Assembly (NCBI GenBank): GCA_900551245.1
Contig: URVC01000002.1
Location: 62,001-126,000 of the forward strand
DNA from: an uncultured bacterium
GTDB taxonomy: Bacteria > Verrucomicrobiota > Lentisphaeria > Victivallales > Victivallaceae
Reading direction: 5' to 3'
Length of the DNA: 64,000 bases
The notes under the pieces are model-generated. The model searched no databases. It was not told the origin of the DNA and worked only from the letters and a program-made list of their open reading frames with translations. Shown here one piece after another: positions 7,111 to 16,253 of the stretch; within the stretch, counting starts at the first letter, position 1; each line of letters opens with the position of its first letter. The position numbers and the translations under genes are program-made.

Positions 7111-9618
7111 TCAGAGTCTCTCCTGAAGGTTGTATTTTTCCCGAATTTTCTCGCGCAGACGGCCGAAATCCTCGCCGGTCGGCGGGAACTCCAGCGCTTC
7201 GAACCGGTCGATGACCCGGAGTGCGGCCCGCGCCCCGGCGGGCGTGCCGGATTTCAGGTGGGCGAGCACCGCTGCGTAGGCGGCCTTTCCGCACCAGACC
7301 GGGGCGGGCGCGATGCCCCGCCGCTTCTGATCGGCGGCGAGATAGAGCAGTCGCTCGTAGGTCTGAATCGCCGCGTCGCTCTCGTCGCCGAGCTCCTGGC
7401 ATTTACCGAGTTTGTACAGGCTCTGGAGCACGATCCGCGGATCGCGGGAGTTCTGCGCGAGTTTCCGGTACGCGTCAGTCGCGGCGTTGAGGTCGTTCCG
7501 GTCGAGCGATTCGGAGTAGAGGCTGTAGCGGCAGTCGGCGATCCGCCCGTCGCAGATTTCGGCGAAGAGTCCGGTCGGCCGCAACTCCCGGGCCCGGGTG
7601 TAATGCCGCAGTGCATCCGTGTACCGGCCCGCGTCGGACGCGAGGTTCCCCGCCAGCAGTGCGGCGTCGGCGCCGACACTGCTGGAAGCGTAACGGCTGA
7701 GAAGTTCCCGGAGCAGTTTGTCCGCCTCCGCCGGCAGGCCGCGGGCGATGTGAATGCGCGCCCGGTTGAACAGCGCCTCCGCGCGGATATCCGGATTTTT
7801 TTCACCGGCCCGCTTTTCCGCCTCGGCCAGCAGCGTCAGCGCCCGGTCGAAGTCGCCGTCGACGCGCAGATAGTCGGCCAGCTGAAGCCGCGCTTCCACC
7901 GCGCACGGGGAGTTCGGGTACTCCTTGTCGAGCAGTTCCAGCGCCCGCAGAGTGTCGGCGGAGAGACGGCCGAAATAGGCCGACTGCATCGCCAGAAAGA
8001 GTGCCGGCGGCGCGCTGGGCGACTTCGGATTCTCCGCGGCAAAGCGGAAAAATTCCGCCGCGGCTTCCTTGAATTTCTTAAGTTCCATCGCCAGTTCAGC
8101 GGCGCTGTACAGTGCCGCCGGTGCGTATTCGCTCTTCGGGTGCGCAACCAGAAATTTGAGATATTCACTGCGCGCTTCCTGACGGCGGCCGCTCTTCTCC
8201 AGCAGCAGCGCCCGGAAGTAATCCGCGGCGGCGGCCAGCTCCGGATTCGAGGAGCGCCGGAGCGCCTCCGCCACCGGCATGGCCTCCTTGTACGCCTGCT
8301 CCTCGAGCAGACACTGGAGCAGCAGGAAGCGGGCGGGATCCGCATAGCCGCCGTTGCCGGACCCGATGGCCGCGACAAGATTCTGTTTCGCCTTCTGAAA
8401 CTGCTTTTCGCGGAAGTGGAACTCCCCGAGCAGATAGTTCCCCTCCTCCCGCTGGCGGGCGGTTTCCGCCTGCGAAGTGAGGTACTGCAACATCTTTTCC
8501 TCGATCTCCCGGTCGTCGGCGCGGCGGGCGGCGACGGCCGCTTCCCGGGCCGCCTCCAGCCGCTGCATGACCGGAATCCGGTTGTCGCCGGTGATGCGCA
8601 CGAGAAGTTCGATGGATTGTTTCCAGTCGCCGCTTTCCGCCAGCAGCCGCGCTCCCCGCAGAATCAGCAGGGCGCGGTCCTCCGCTTCGGGAAAGAACTC
8701 CACGCCGCGCAGGATGGTTTCCGCCGCCGCGGCCGGAGAGACCTTCGCCTGCAGGTTGATCAGCGCGCGCAGCGCGTTCCGCCGTTCCACGTCGCTCGAC
8801 GCCAGCTGGAACCCGTTGTTGAGCAGCAATTCGGCGAATTTTACGTCGCCGTTTTTCTCCGCAAGTTTTGCCCCTTCCATCGCCAGCTCGTACAGCAGGG
8901 GATCCGGTCGCTCCGCATACCGCTTCGCCCGCGGCTTCCAGCCGGTGCGGAACGGCTCGAGTTCCCCGCGTTTCAACGCAGAGAGAAGCGTGAGCCGTTC
9001 GTAGCTTTCCGGCTCGGAAGTGCGGTATTTCCCGGCGGCGAGCAGCTGTTCCGCCTCCTTCTGCCGGCCGGTTTTGAGCAGGGTGTAAATTCGCGCAAGG
9101 TGGGCGCGCCCCGCCCAGCGGCGCAGATCGGCGTTCTGCGTCTCGATCTCGGCAAAATCGTTCGCCGCCTCGGCGGCACGGTTCTGACGCAGTTTGGAGA
9201 ACGCCCGGGCGAATTTCGCGGCGCAGAGCAGTTCCGGGTCGGAACTGCTTTTGGCCAGGTCGGTGAAGAATTTTTCCGCCCCCGCGTAATCGTGTTCGGC
9301 TATCATGATCTCACCGGGCAGCAACCCGGCGGAACTGGCCGGAAACCGGCGCCGGAATTCCGCCAGCATCGCCTTCGCGTCATCGATGTCGCCGTTGCGG
9401 AGTTGCGCTTCCGCCAGCTTGAGTGCACTGGCGCTCCACAGCGCCGGATGGCTGGCGGCGAGCGTCAGGGCGCTGGAATAGAAGTTGACCGCATTGCGGA
9501 AGTCGCCGGAGGCGAAGGCGTCGTCCCCCATCCGCAGCTCCGTTTCCGGATCTGCGGCCGGGAGAACAACGGCGGCGGCCAGCAGAATCGCTGTGCCGAT
9601 GGTCTGAAAGATCTTCAT
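7111..9618 (-). CDS. Large periplasmic tetratricopeptide-repeat protein
   Basis: The product is 835 residues with a cleavable signal peptide (hydrophobic core followed by AAD at about residues 20-23). It is made almost wholly of helical TPR-like repeats (for example the GDDAFASGDFRNAVNFYSSA and ALFNRARIHIARGLPAEADK type units). TPR arrays serve as protein-protein scaffolds. It precedes ExbB/ExbD/TonB-like genes with one-base spacing, so by context it probably works with that motor in the envelope, perhaps as the periplasmic scaffold (compare YbgF/CpoB next to Tol genes). The specific partner is unknown. Confidence 0.85.
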   Translation of the reverse strand: MKIFQTIGTAILLAAAVVLPAADPETELRMGDDAFASGDFRNAVNFYSSALTLAASHPALWSASALKLAEAQLRNGDIDDAKAMLAEFRRRFPASSAGLLPGEIMIAEHDYAGAEKFFTDLAKSSSDPELLCAAKFARAFSKLRQNRAAEAANDFAEIETQNADLRRWAGRAHLARIYTLLKTGRQKEAEQLLAAGKYRTSEPESYERLTLLSALKRGELEPFRTGWKPRAKRYAERPDPLLYELAMEGAKLAEKNGDVKFAELLLNNGFQLASSDVERRNALRALINLQAKVSPAAAAETILRGVEFFPEAEDRALLILRGARLLAESGDWKQSIELLVRITGDNRIPVMQRLEAAREAAVAARRADDREIEEKMLQYLTSQAETARQREEGNYLLGEFHFREKQFQKAKQNLVAAIGSGNGGYADPARFLLLQCLLEEQAYKEAMPVAEALRRSSNPELAAAADYFRALLLEKSGRRQEARSEYLKFLVAHPKSEYAPAALYSAAELAMELKKFKEAAAEFFRFAAENPKSPSAPPALFLAMQSAYFGRLSADTLRALELLDKEYPNSPCAVEARLQLADYLRVDGDFDRALTLLAEAEKRAGEKNPDIRAEALFNRARIHIARGLPAEADKLLRELLSRYASSSVGADAALLAGNLASDAGRYTDALRHYTRARELRPTGLFAEICDGRIADCRYSLYSESLDRNDLNAATDAYRKLAQNSRDPRIVLQSLYKLGKCQELGDESDAAIQTYERLLYLAADQKRRGIAPAPVWCGKAAYAAVLAHLKSGTPAGARAALRVIDRFEALEFPPTGEDFGRLREKIREKYNLQERL

Positions 9619-9644
9619 GCGGTCAATGCTCCGGCAGCGGGCAA

Positions 9645-10724
9645 TTACTCCGCGGAGGGTTCGGCCGGAGCGGCTGATTCATCCGGAATTTCCAGCGGCG
9701 CGGCGGCTTCCCCGCCCTTGATCGCCGCCATGATCCGGTCGGAAATCTTCCGGCAGAGCTCCGGATCGGAGGCGATCAGCGCCTTGGTCTGATCGCGCCC
9801 CTGGCCGAGCTGTTCGCCGTCGAGGCTGAACCACGAGCCGCGCTTCTCCAGAATCCCCATGTCGGTCGCCACGTCGAGCACCGAACCGGCCTTGGAGATT
9901 CCTTCGTTGTACATGATATCGAATTCGGCCACCCGGAACGGCGGCGCCATCTTGTTCTTGATCACCTTGACCCGCGCACGGTTGCCGATGATGTTCGCCG
10001 AAGCGTCCTTGATGACGGTGGTCTTGCGGATGTCCATCCGGATCGACGCGTAGAACTTGAGCGCGTTTCCGCCGGGGGTCGTCTCCGGATTGCCGAACAT
10101 CACTCCGATCTTCTCGCGGATCTGGTTGGTGAAGATGATGCAGGTCCGGCTCCGGCTCGCCGCGCCGGTGAGCTTGCGAAGCGCCTGCGACATCAGACGC
10201 GCCTGCAATCCGACGTGGGAGTCACCCATCTCGCCTTCGATCTCCGCCTTCGGCACCAGCGCCGCTACCGAGTCCACCACCAGCACGTCGATCGCGTTGC
10301 TGCGCACGAGCGTGTCGCAGATGTTCAGCGCGTCTTCGCCGCAGTTCGGCTGCGAGATCAGGAGGTTGTCGATATCCACCCCGATCTTCCGGGCGTAGCC
10401 GGGGTCGATCGCGTGTTCCGCGTCGATGATCGCGCATTTGCCGCCCTTGGCCTGCGCGTTGGCGATCACATGGAGACAGACGGTGGTCTTGCCGCTCGAT
10501 TCGGGCCCGAAGATCTCGATGATCCGCCCGGCGGGAAGTCCGCCGATCCCCAGCGCCAGGTCGAGCGCCAGCGAACCGGTGCTGATCACCGGCACGTCGG
10601 TGCAGGCCGCCCCGGTGTCCCCGAGGCGCATGATCGAACCCTTGCCGAACTCCTTCTCAATCTGGCTGATCGCAATCGCCAGACTCTTCTCCTTATCGAC
10701 GACTTTGGCTTCCTTCTCTGCCAT
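9645..10724 (-). CDS. recA: Recombinase RecA
   Basis: RecA forms filaments on single-stranded DNA, drives homologous recombination and activates LexA self-cleavage. The 359-residue product shows the Walker A motif GPESSGKT, the ALKFYASIRMDIRK signature, and the KxMAPPF segment; the C-terminal tail is acidic and Ala/Pro-rich (APLEIPDESAAPAEPSAE), as usual. AAAGGAG lies six bases before the ATG. It follows gyrB by 47 bases in the same orientation, an order that suggests co-transcription; no LexA box was recognised upstream. Confidence 0.98.
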   Translation of the reverse strand: MAEKEAKVVDKEKSLAIAISQIEKEFGKGSIMRLGDTGAACTDVPVISTGSLALDLALGIGGLPAGRIIEIFGPESSGKTTVCLHVIANAQAKGGKCAIIDAEHAIDPGYARKIGVDIDNLLISQPNCGEDALNICDTLVRSNAIDVLVVDSVAALVPKAEIEGEMGDSHVGLQARLMSQALRKLTGAASRSRTCIIFTNQIREKIGVMFGNPETTPGGNALKFYASIRMDIRKTTVIKDASANIIGNRARVKVIKNKMAPPFRVAEFDIMYNEGISKAGSVLDVATDMGILEKRGSWFSLDGEQLGQGRDQTKALIASDPELCRKISDRIMAAIKGGEAAAPLEIPDESAAPAEPSAE

Positions 10725-10771
10725 AGTGTGCTCCTTTTCTTGATCTTGAACTGTTTTCCGCTCTCTGTCGC

Positions 10772-13258
10772 CTAGATATCCAGATCCTTGACGCCGGCCG
10801 CGTATTTCTCAATGTATTCCCGGCGCGGTTCGACCACATCGCCCATCAGAAGGTTGAAGATCTGGTCCGCCTCGATCGCGTCCTCCATGCGGACCTTGAT
10901 CATCGTCCGGGTCTGCGGATCCATCGTGGTCTCCCAGAGCTGTTCGGCGTTCATTTCACCCAACCCCTTGTAGCGCTGGATGCGGAGCCCGTCCTGCCCG
11001 TTGGTGCGGACCGCCCGGAACAGCTCCTCGAGCGACTCCGCCGCCGTCTCCGGCGTGCGCGGCGTCGTCACCAGGAACTTCGCCCCGGCCTTGTCGAACA
11101 CCTGCCGCGGCGTCAGGCCGTGCGCGGCGAGATCCCGGGTCAGCGCTTCGCAGTTCGCCGCTTCGAAGATGCTCACCACGTCGATGTGGCGGGCGAGTTC
11201 GGCGCTCCGTTCCGCCGCCGCGGCGGCCGCCGCCTGATCTCCTTCCGGAACCTCCGGCGCCGGACCGCCCAGCCGCTCCTCGGCGGCGGCGATGAAAGCG
11301 TGCTGTTCCTCGGGGGTGTAGATGTACTGTTCGGTCATCGTGCCGTCGATCTCGCGCACCGTGATGTGGCTGATCGGGCAGCGCCCATCTTCGGTGATCG
11401 CTTCAAAGTATTCGTTCGGCTCGACTCCGCAGCGCCGGAGACCGGCCGCCGCCTGCGAGGCGCGGGTGTAGAGTTCGACCAGCGCGCTGAGCCGCTCCGG
11501 TTCGATCGGATTGCCGTCGGCGTCCTTGACGGTGATGTCCTCTTCGCCGAGTTTGACCAGGTAGCGGTCGAGCTGATCCTCAGTGTCGATGTAGCGCTCC
11601 TGCTTCTTGCCCTTGGTGACCTTGAAGAGCGGCGGCTTGGCAATGTAGACGTATCCTGCCTCGATCAGCGGCTTCATCTGCCGGAAGAAGAAGGTCAGCA
11701 GCAGCGTGCGGATGTGCGAACCATCCACATCGGCATCGGTCATGATGACCACGCGGTGGTAGCGCGCCTTGGAGACGTCGAACTCTTCGCCGATGCCGCA
11801 GCCGATCGCGTATATGAGCGACTGGATCTCCTTGTTCTCAAACACTTTGTCGGCGCGGACCTTCTCGACGTTGAGCAGTTTGCCTCGAATCGGCAGAATC
11901 GCCTGGAATCCGCTGTCGCGGCCCGATTTCGCCGAACCGCCCGCCGAGTCACCCTCGACGATGTAGAGTTCGCAGCGGGAGGGATCGCGGTTGGAGCAGT
12001 CGGCCAGTTTGCCGGGCAGCCCGAGCCCTTCGAGCGCGCCTTTTCTGCGGACGGTTTCCCGCGCCTTCTTGGCCGCTTCGCGGGCCCGCGCCGCCAGCAT
12101 CGCGCTGTTGCCGATGTTCTGCGCTACCTGCGGATTCTCTTCGAGGTAGGCGCCGAGCTCCTCGTTGATGACCGATTCGACGATGCCGCGCACTTCGGAG
12201 TTGCCGAGCTTGGTCTTGGTCTGCCCTTCGAACTGCGGGTCGGGCACCTTGACGCTGATGACCGCCGACAGCCCTTCGCGCACATCCGGCCCGGAGAGCG
12301 GCGTGTCGTTCTTCATCATCGTCTTGGTGTAGTTGTTGATGGTACGGGTGAGGGCGGTCTGGAATCCGGTCAGGTGCGAACCGCCCTCGACGGTGTTGAT
12401 GTTGTTGGTGTAGCTGAAGATGTTCTCGGAGGTGCCGTTGAAGTACTGCATGGCCACTTCGACGTCGATGTTGTTCCGCTCGCGGTGGAAGTAGATCACG
12501 TCGGGGTGGACCAGCTCCTTGTTGTGGTTCAGCATCGCAACGAACTCCCGGATGCCGCCCTCGTAGTGGAACTTCTCGGTGCGGACCGGCTGGTCGGGCG
12601 TCTCGGCGCGCTCGTCGGTGAGCGTGATGCGGATTCCGGAGTTGAGGAACGCCAGTTCGCGCAGCCGCTTGGCGAGGATGTCCCAGACGTAGACGGTGTC
12701 GGGGAAGATGGTCCCGTCCGGCTTGAAGGTGACCCGGGTGCCGCGCTTGGTGGTCGGCCCGAGCTCGTGGAGCGGCACGGTGGTGACGCCGCGTTCGAAG
12801 CGGATCGAATAGGCCTTGCCGCCGCGGTAGACCTCGACCTCCATCCAGTCGGAGAGGGCGTTGACGCAGGAGACGCCGACGCCGTGCAGTCCGCCGGAGA
12901 CCTTGTAGGAGTTGTGGTCGAACTTGCCGCCGGCGTGCAGGATGGTGAGCACCACTTCGACGGCGGGCTTGCCCTCGCCCTCGTGGATGTCCACCGGGAT
13001 GCCGCGCCCGTCATCCTCGACCGTGATCGAGTTGTCGGGGTGGATGGTCACTTCGATGTGGGTCGCGAATCCGGCGAGCGCTTCGTCGATGGAGTTGTCC
13101 ACCACTTCGTAGACCAGATGGTGAAGTCCGCGCTGCCCGGTGTCGCCGATGTACATCGACGGTCTGACCCGGACCGCTTCGAGCCCTTCGAGCACGGTGA
13201 TTTTACTGGCGCTGTATTCGGAACTGGAACTGCTTATGTCAACGTTGTTTTCACTCAT
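10772..13258 (-). CDS. gyrB: DNA gyrase subunit B
   Basis: GyrB supplies the ATPase of DNA gyrase, which introduces negative supercoils. The 828-residue product has the GHKL ATPase motifs (EVVDNSIDEALAG, VEDDGRGIPV, GLHGVGVSCVNALS), the transducer domain, and the TOPRIM motifs EGDSAGGSA and MTDADVDGSHI, ending with the gyrase-type QRYKGLGEMNAEQLWETTMDP stretch. A GTG nine bases upstream is possible, but the ATG at 13258 has better spacing from GGAGAG. gyrA is not nearby. A promoter and a palindrome lie just upstream. Confidence 0.97.
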   Translation of the reverse strand: MSENNVDISSSSSEYSASKITVLEGLEAVRVRPSMYIGDTGQRGLHHLVYEVVDNSIDEALAGFATHIEVTIHPDNSITVEDDGRGIPVDIHEGEGKPAVEVVLTILHAGGKFDHNSYKVSGGLHGVGVSCVNALSDWMEVEVYRGGKAYSIRFERGVTTVPLHELGPTTKRGTRVTFKPDGTIFPDTVYVWDILAKRLRELAFLNSGIRITLTDERAETPDQPVRTEKFHYEGGIREFVAMLNHNKELVHPDVIYFHRERNNIDVEVAMQYFNGTSENIFSYTNNINTVEGGSHLTGFQTALTRTINNYTKTMMKNDTPLSGPDVREGLSAVISVKVPDPQFEGQTKTKLGNSEVRGIVESVINEELGAYLEENPQVAQNIGNSAMLAARAREAAKKARETVRRKGALEGLGLPGKLADCSNRDPSRCELYIVEGDSAGGSAKSGRDSGFQAILPIRGKLLNVEKVRADKVFENKEIQSLIYAIGCGIGEEFDVSKARYHRVVIMTDADVDGSHIRTLLLTFFFRQMKPLIEAGYVYIAKPPLFKVTKGKKQERYIDTEDQLDRYLVKLGEEDITVKDADGNPIEPERLSALVELYTRASQAAAGLRRCGVEPNEYFEAITEDGRCPISHITVREIDGTMTEQYIYTPEEQHAFIAAAEERLGGPAPEVPEGDQAAAAAAAERSAELARHIDVVSIFEAANCEALTRDLAAHGLTPRQVFDKAGAKFLVTTPRTPETAAESLEELFRAVRTNGQDGLRIQRYKGLGEMNAEQLWETTMDPQTRTMIKVRMEDAIEADQIFNLLMGDVVEPRREYIEKYAAGVKDLDI

Positions 13259-13299
13259 ATGGCCCACTGTCTCTCCAAAGGTTGTTCATGCAATGGATT

Positions 13300-13328
13300 A
13301 ACATACACCACAACCGGGCCGAATGCAA
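13300..13328 (-). promoter_or_regulatory. Predicted promoter for gyrB-recA operon
   Basis: On the minus strand TTGCAT is followed after 17 bases by TATGTT. Initiation would fall about 35 bases upstream of the gyrB ATG. No other good promoter was seen in the 150-base gap between gyrB and the glycosidase that ends at 13411. Prediction rests on sequence pattern alone. Confidence 0.5.
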
Positions 13329-13340
13329 TTTTTCCGGCGG

Positions 13341-13356
13341 AAAAAGTGCACTTTTT
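13341..13356. promoter_or_regulatory. Perfect 16-bp palindrome upstream of the gyrB promoter
   Basis: AAAAAGTGCACTTTTT reads the same on both strands and lies 12 bases upstream of the predicted gyrB -35 box. It could be a dimeric repressor or activator site, or part of the transcription stop for the operon ending at 13411. No known regulon is claimed. Confidence 0.35.
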
Positions 13357-13366
13357 GAAGAGATTT

Positions 13367-13393
13367 CCTTCCCCGCCGTTTCCGCGGGGAAGG
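13367..13393 (-). terminator. Candidate terminator hairpin after the GH-A glycosidase operon
   Basis: A perfect 10-bp stem (CCTTCCCCGC and GCGGGGAAGG) with a 7-base loop begins 18 bases past the glycosidase stop. On the minus strand it is followed only by GGAAATCTCTTC, not by a U run, so intrinsic termination would be weak. Confidence 0.35.
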
Positions 13394-13410
13394 AGGGGGG
13401 AGGAACCGGG

Positions 13411-16200
13411 TCAGTTTCCGGTGAATTCGCCGCCGGAAATCGGACCGCCGAGCACCGGATACGCCGGAATTTTCTTCAGAATTTCACACTCCGCTTCGAT
13501 GGGCGGGAAGTTGCCGTTTTCGTCGCGCAGGAGGATCTTCGCCTTCTCGCCGGGCGTGAACTTCTCCGGCGCGGTGATTTCGAGTTTCAGCAGCAGCCGG
13601 GAGAAGGGCGGCACGGTGCCGGTGAGCCGGTCCGGAACCGCCTTCCAGCCGGCCGGCACGGTGACCGTCATGGAGGCGGGCAGCTCCCGGCCGAAGGGGT
13701 TCGCCAGCGTCACCACCGCCTCCTGCGGCCGCCCGTTCGGGAAGCAGTAGAGCTCGGAGCGGATCCGCCGCTTGTGGCTGCGGAAGTAGCTCTTGCTCTT
13801 GTAGATCTTCGCCACCATCTCCTGCGGCAGACGCGCTTCGGCGTTGGCCAGATCGTCGGCGGCACAGGCGGCGAAGAGGTCGCGTGCGACGGTGTCGCCG
13901 TCGCTGGCGTACATCTCCGCAAACTGCATCTCCTTCTGGGCCCGCGAAATGAGCCGCTCGGTGTTGAGGAGCGCCCCGTTGCCGCCGGTGCGCTGACCGG
14001 CGGCCTTCCAGGCGGCGTCGATCTTCCGGCGCAGCGCGGGCAGGTCGGCGGCCGGAATGGAATCGGTTCCACTCCGTCTCGCCAGCATGATCCGGGCGTG
14101 GACGAGCAGGTCGAGCACCTTGTTCGACACGTAGAGCTGTTCCGCCGAAGCGGTGCGGCGCATGGTGCGGATGGCGGCGATCTCCCGGTCGAGGAGCGCG
14201 GTGAACTGTTTGTCACTGCACTTCATGAGCTTGTCGATGAGGGGGCGGAACTGTTTGCCTTCCGGCTCGGAGGAGTGGAAGGCGATCTGCTCGGCCAGCG
14301 CGGCGCGGACCATGGAGTCCGGCACGTTGCGGAGAAAGACCGGGGTTTCGCGCGAAAGGATCGGCGCGGTCGCGTCGAGTTTCCGCCCGAACATCTCTTC
14401 CGCCGTCGCCACGCGGGCGGAGGAGAGGGGGAGCTTCACCGGCGTCGTCGAGTCGGTGAAGAGGACCGCTGCCGGATTTTTCCCGTTGGCGAAGAGGTAG
14501 ATGCGGACATTCCCCCGCTTGAAGTTCCCGAGCGGAAGCGCGTCGCCGAGGTTGCGGCTGAGTGCGGCCTGCGCGACCAGATAGAGCGTCGGCTTGCCGT
14601 CGAGCATCAGCGGCGCCCAGAGATTGCCGGTGTAGAGGAAGGTCTTGCCGTTTCCGGCGGCGCGGTGGGAGACGATCGATTCGAGCAGCGTGTACGCCGG
14701 CTGTCCTTCCACCGCGGTTTCGGTGGACCAGAGGTCGAAGTCGCGCCCGAAGTTCCAGGCGTTGCGGCGGATTTTCTCCAGCCGCGGATAGGTCATGACG
14801 CCGTAGCTGTGGTAGGAGAGCAGGTCGGTCCAGCGGAGGGCGCCGAGTTCGAAGATGTCGCGGCCGAACTGCCGGAACCCGTAGGGGCTTTCACCGAACT
14901 CCGGTTTGACGTCGGTGAAGTAGACCAGCGCCTCGGGGTCGGCCTTCTTCAGGGCCTCATAGGAGAGGCGGAAGAGGTTCACCGCTTCGCCGGCGGTGCC
15001 GTGGAGCCCGCGAAGACGGTAGTAGCTCCACGCTTCGTTCCACACTTCGTGGGCGCGGAAGGGCGAGGCCTGCTTCACCTTCTCCACCACGGGCAGAAGG
15101 TAACGGTTCATCCAGGCGTCGAGGTCGGCGGGCGGGTAGTAGGAGTAGATCCAGTCCTGCGGCCCGACGACCGGTTCGCCGGGCAGAATGGTCGAAAACG
15201 CCCGGGGCGCGCCGAGAAAGACCGAACACTCGCGAATCTGATTTTTCTTCACAAAGGCGAGCCGTTTGTCGAAATCGCTCCAGTCGGGTTTTCCTTCGGC
15301 GTCGGCGTGATCGCTCCAGCGGCCGTAGACGTCGTGGTTGCGCCACCAGTGGATTCCGGCATGGTTCACGAATGCGTCGGCGTAGTTGTGGTAGTGGGCG
15401 CCGAAGGGGGAACTGCTCTGCCAGGTCGCGGCGGCGGCGGGCAGATACATCACCGGCACCGGATTCTGAAGGAGGCTGATCTCGTAGAGGTACGGGCCGT
15501 ACTCATCCGGGAGCGGCAGCGGGACCGTGGCCGTCTCCTTGAAGGAATACTCCCCGGAAAGCTGCTTCAGCTCCTTTTTCCCGTCGCCGGAGAGCAACCG
15601 GATGTGGACCGGGAGCTTTGCGGTCTGCCCCGGATCGCAGTTGCGGAGCACGAGCGCGGGCTTCCGTTCCGCGATGAGCAGTCCGCCGTCGAGCGCGTCG
15701 GAGAAGGCCGCCTCCACCGGATGCGGCTGCCGGAATGCGCCGAGTTCATAGAGCCGCACCATGTTGTCCGGCAGCTGTTTGAGAAAGACCACCCGGACGG
15801 CCTCTGTCTTCTCCGTGGGGAAGGCGCTGCTGCTCTGCACGGCGCGATTGTTCCGCACTTTCCGGACGGTCTTCCAGGAGTCGCCGGATTTCGTCTGAAT
15901 GTCGTAGTCGACGGAGAGATGGGTGGGATTCCAGAACTGCAGTGAAACCTGATTGACCTCCCGCGGCTGATCGAATTCGACGGCGAGCCAGTGTTTCTCC
16001 GGCGTATCGCGGCTGACCCAGCGGCTCGCTTTGGAGGTGAAGTCGCCGTCACCGGCCTTGTCCGGCGTATAAGCCGCGAAGTGGCAGTCCGCAGTGAAGC
16101 GGGAGCCCGGGGTGCGGGCGAGATTTTCCGGGCGGTCGGCGCCGGTTACCGCCAGCGCCGCGCCGAGCAGCGGGAGGAGCAGGGAGTGGATCTGTTTCAT
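13411..16200 (-). CDS. Secreted clan GH-A glycoside hydrolase with N-terminal F5/8-type domain
   Basis: The product is 929 residues. A signal peptide (cut after about residue 20) is followed by a discoidin/F5/8-type C module (about 25-165) with WLAVEFDQPREVNQVSLQFW, typical of CBM32-like domains. A TIM-barrel catalytic part follows, with the acid/base pair Asn-Glu in HEVWNEAW (about residue 388) and the nucleophile Glu in WSTETAVEG (about 491). A C-terminal helical and beta-rich region has DGDTVARDLFAA-like helices and an Ig-like end. It is the last gene of the operon with the FAD oxidoreductase and a prepilin-like gene. The exact GH family and substrate are not assigned. Confidence 0.8.
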   Translation of the reverse strand: MKQIHSLLLPLLGAALAVTGADRPENLARTPGSRFTADCHFAAYTPDKAGDGDFTSKASRWVSRDTPEKHWLAVEFDQPREVNQVSLQFWNPTHLSVDYDIQTKSGDSWKTVRKVRNNRAVQSSSAFPTEKTEAVRVVFLKQLPDNMVRLYELGAFRQPHPVEAAFSDALDGGLLIAERKPALVLRNCDPGQTAKLPVHIRLLSGDGKKELKQLSGEYSFKETATVPLPLPDEYGPYLYEISLLQNPVPVMYLPAAAATWQSSSPFGAHYHNYADAFVNHAGIHWWRNHDVYGRWSDHADAEGKPDWSDFDKRLAFVKKNQIRECSVFLGAPRAFSTILPGEPVVGPQDWIYSYYPPADLDAWMNRYLLPVVEKVKQASPFRAHEVWNEAWSYYRLRGLHGTAGEAVNLFRLSYEALKKADPEALVYFTDVKPEFGESPYGFRQFGRDIFELGALRWTDLLSYHSYGVMTYPRLEKIRRNAWNFGRDFDLWSTETAVEGQPAYTLLESIVSHRAAGNGKTFLYTGNLWAPLMLDGKPTLYLVAQAALSRNLGDALPLGNFKRGNVRIYLFANGKNPAAVLFTDSTTPVKLPLSSARVATAEEMFGRKLDATAPILSRETPVFLRNVPDSMVRAALAEQIAFHSSEPEGKQFRPLIDKLMKCSDKQFTALLDREIAAIRTMRRTASAEQLYVSNKVLDLLVHARIMLARRSGTDSIPAADLPALRRKIDAAWKAAGQRTGGNGALLNTERLISRAQKEMQFAEMYASDGDTVARDLFAACAADDLANAEARLPQEMVAKIYKSKSYFRSHKRRIRSELYCFPNGRPQEAVVTLANPFGRELPASMTVTVPAGWKAVPDRLTGTVPPFSRLLLKLEITAPEKFTPGEKAKILLRDENGNFPPIEAECEILKKIPAYPVLGGPISGGEFTGN

Positions 16201-16253
16201 AAAAACCTCGTTGTCTGATGGTGGATGTCCAATGCGGGGCGGGGACTGGGGCC

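Noticed and set aside
7108..9792. A long plus-strand frame antisense to the TPR gene
   Set aside because: The minus strand encodes a coherent signal peptide and TPR repeats; the plus frame has none of this and runs into the recA 3' end.
11120..13750. A plus-strand frame of 876 codons antisense to gyrB
   Set aside because: It is the complement of a clear gyrase subunit and shows no family similarity.
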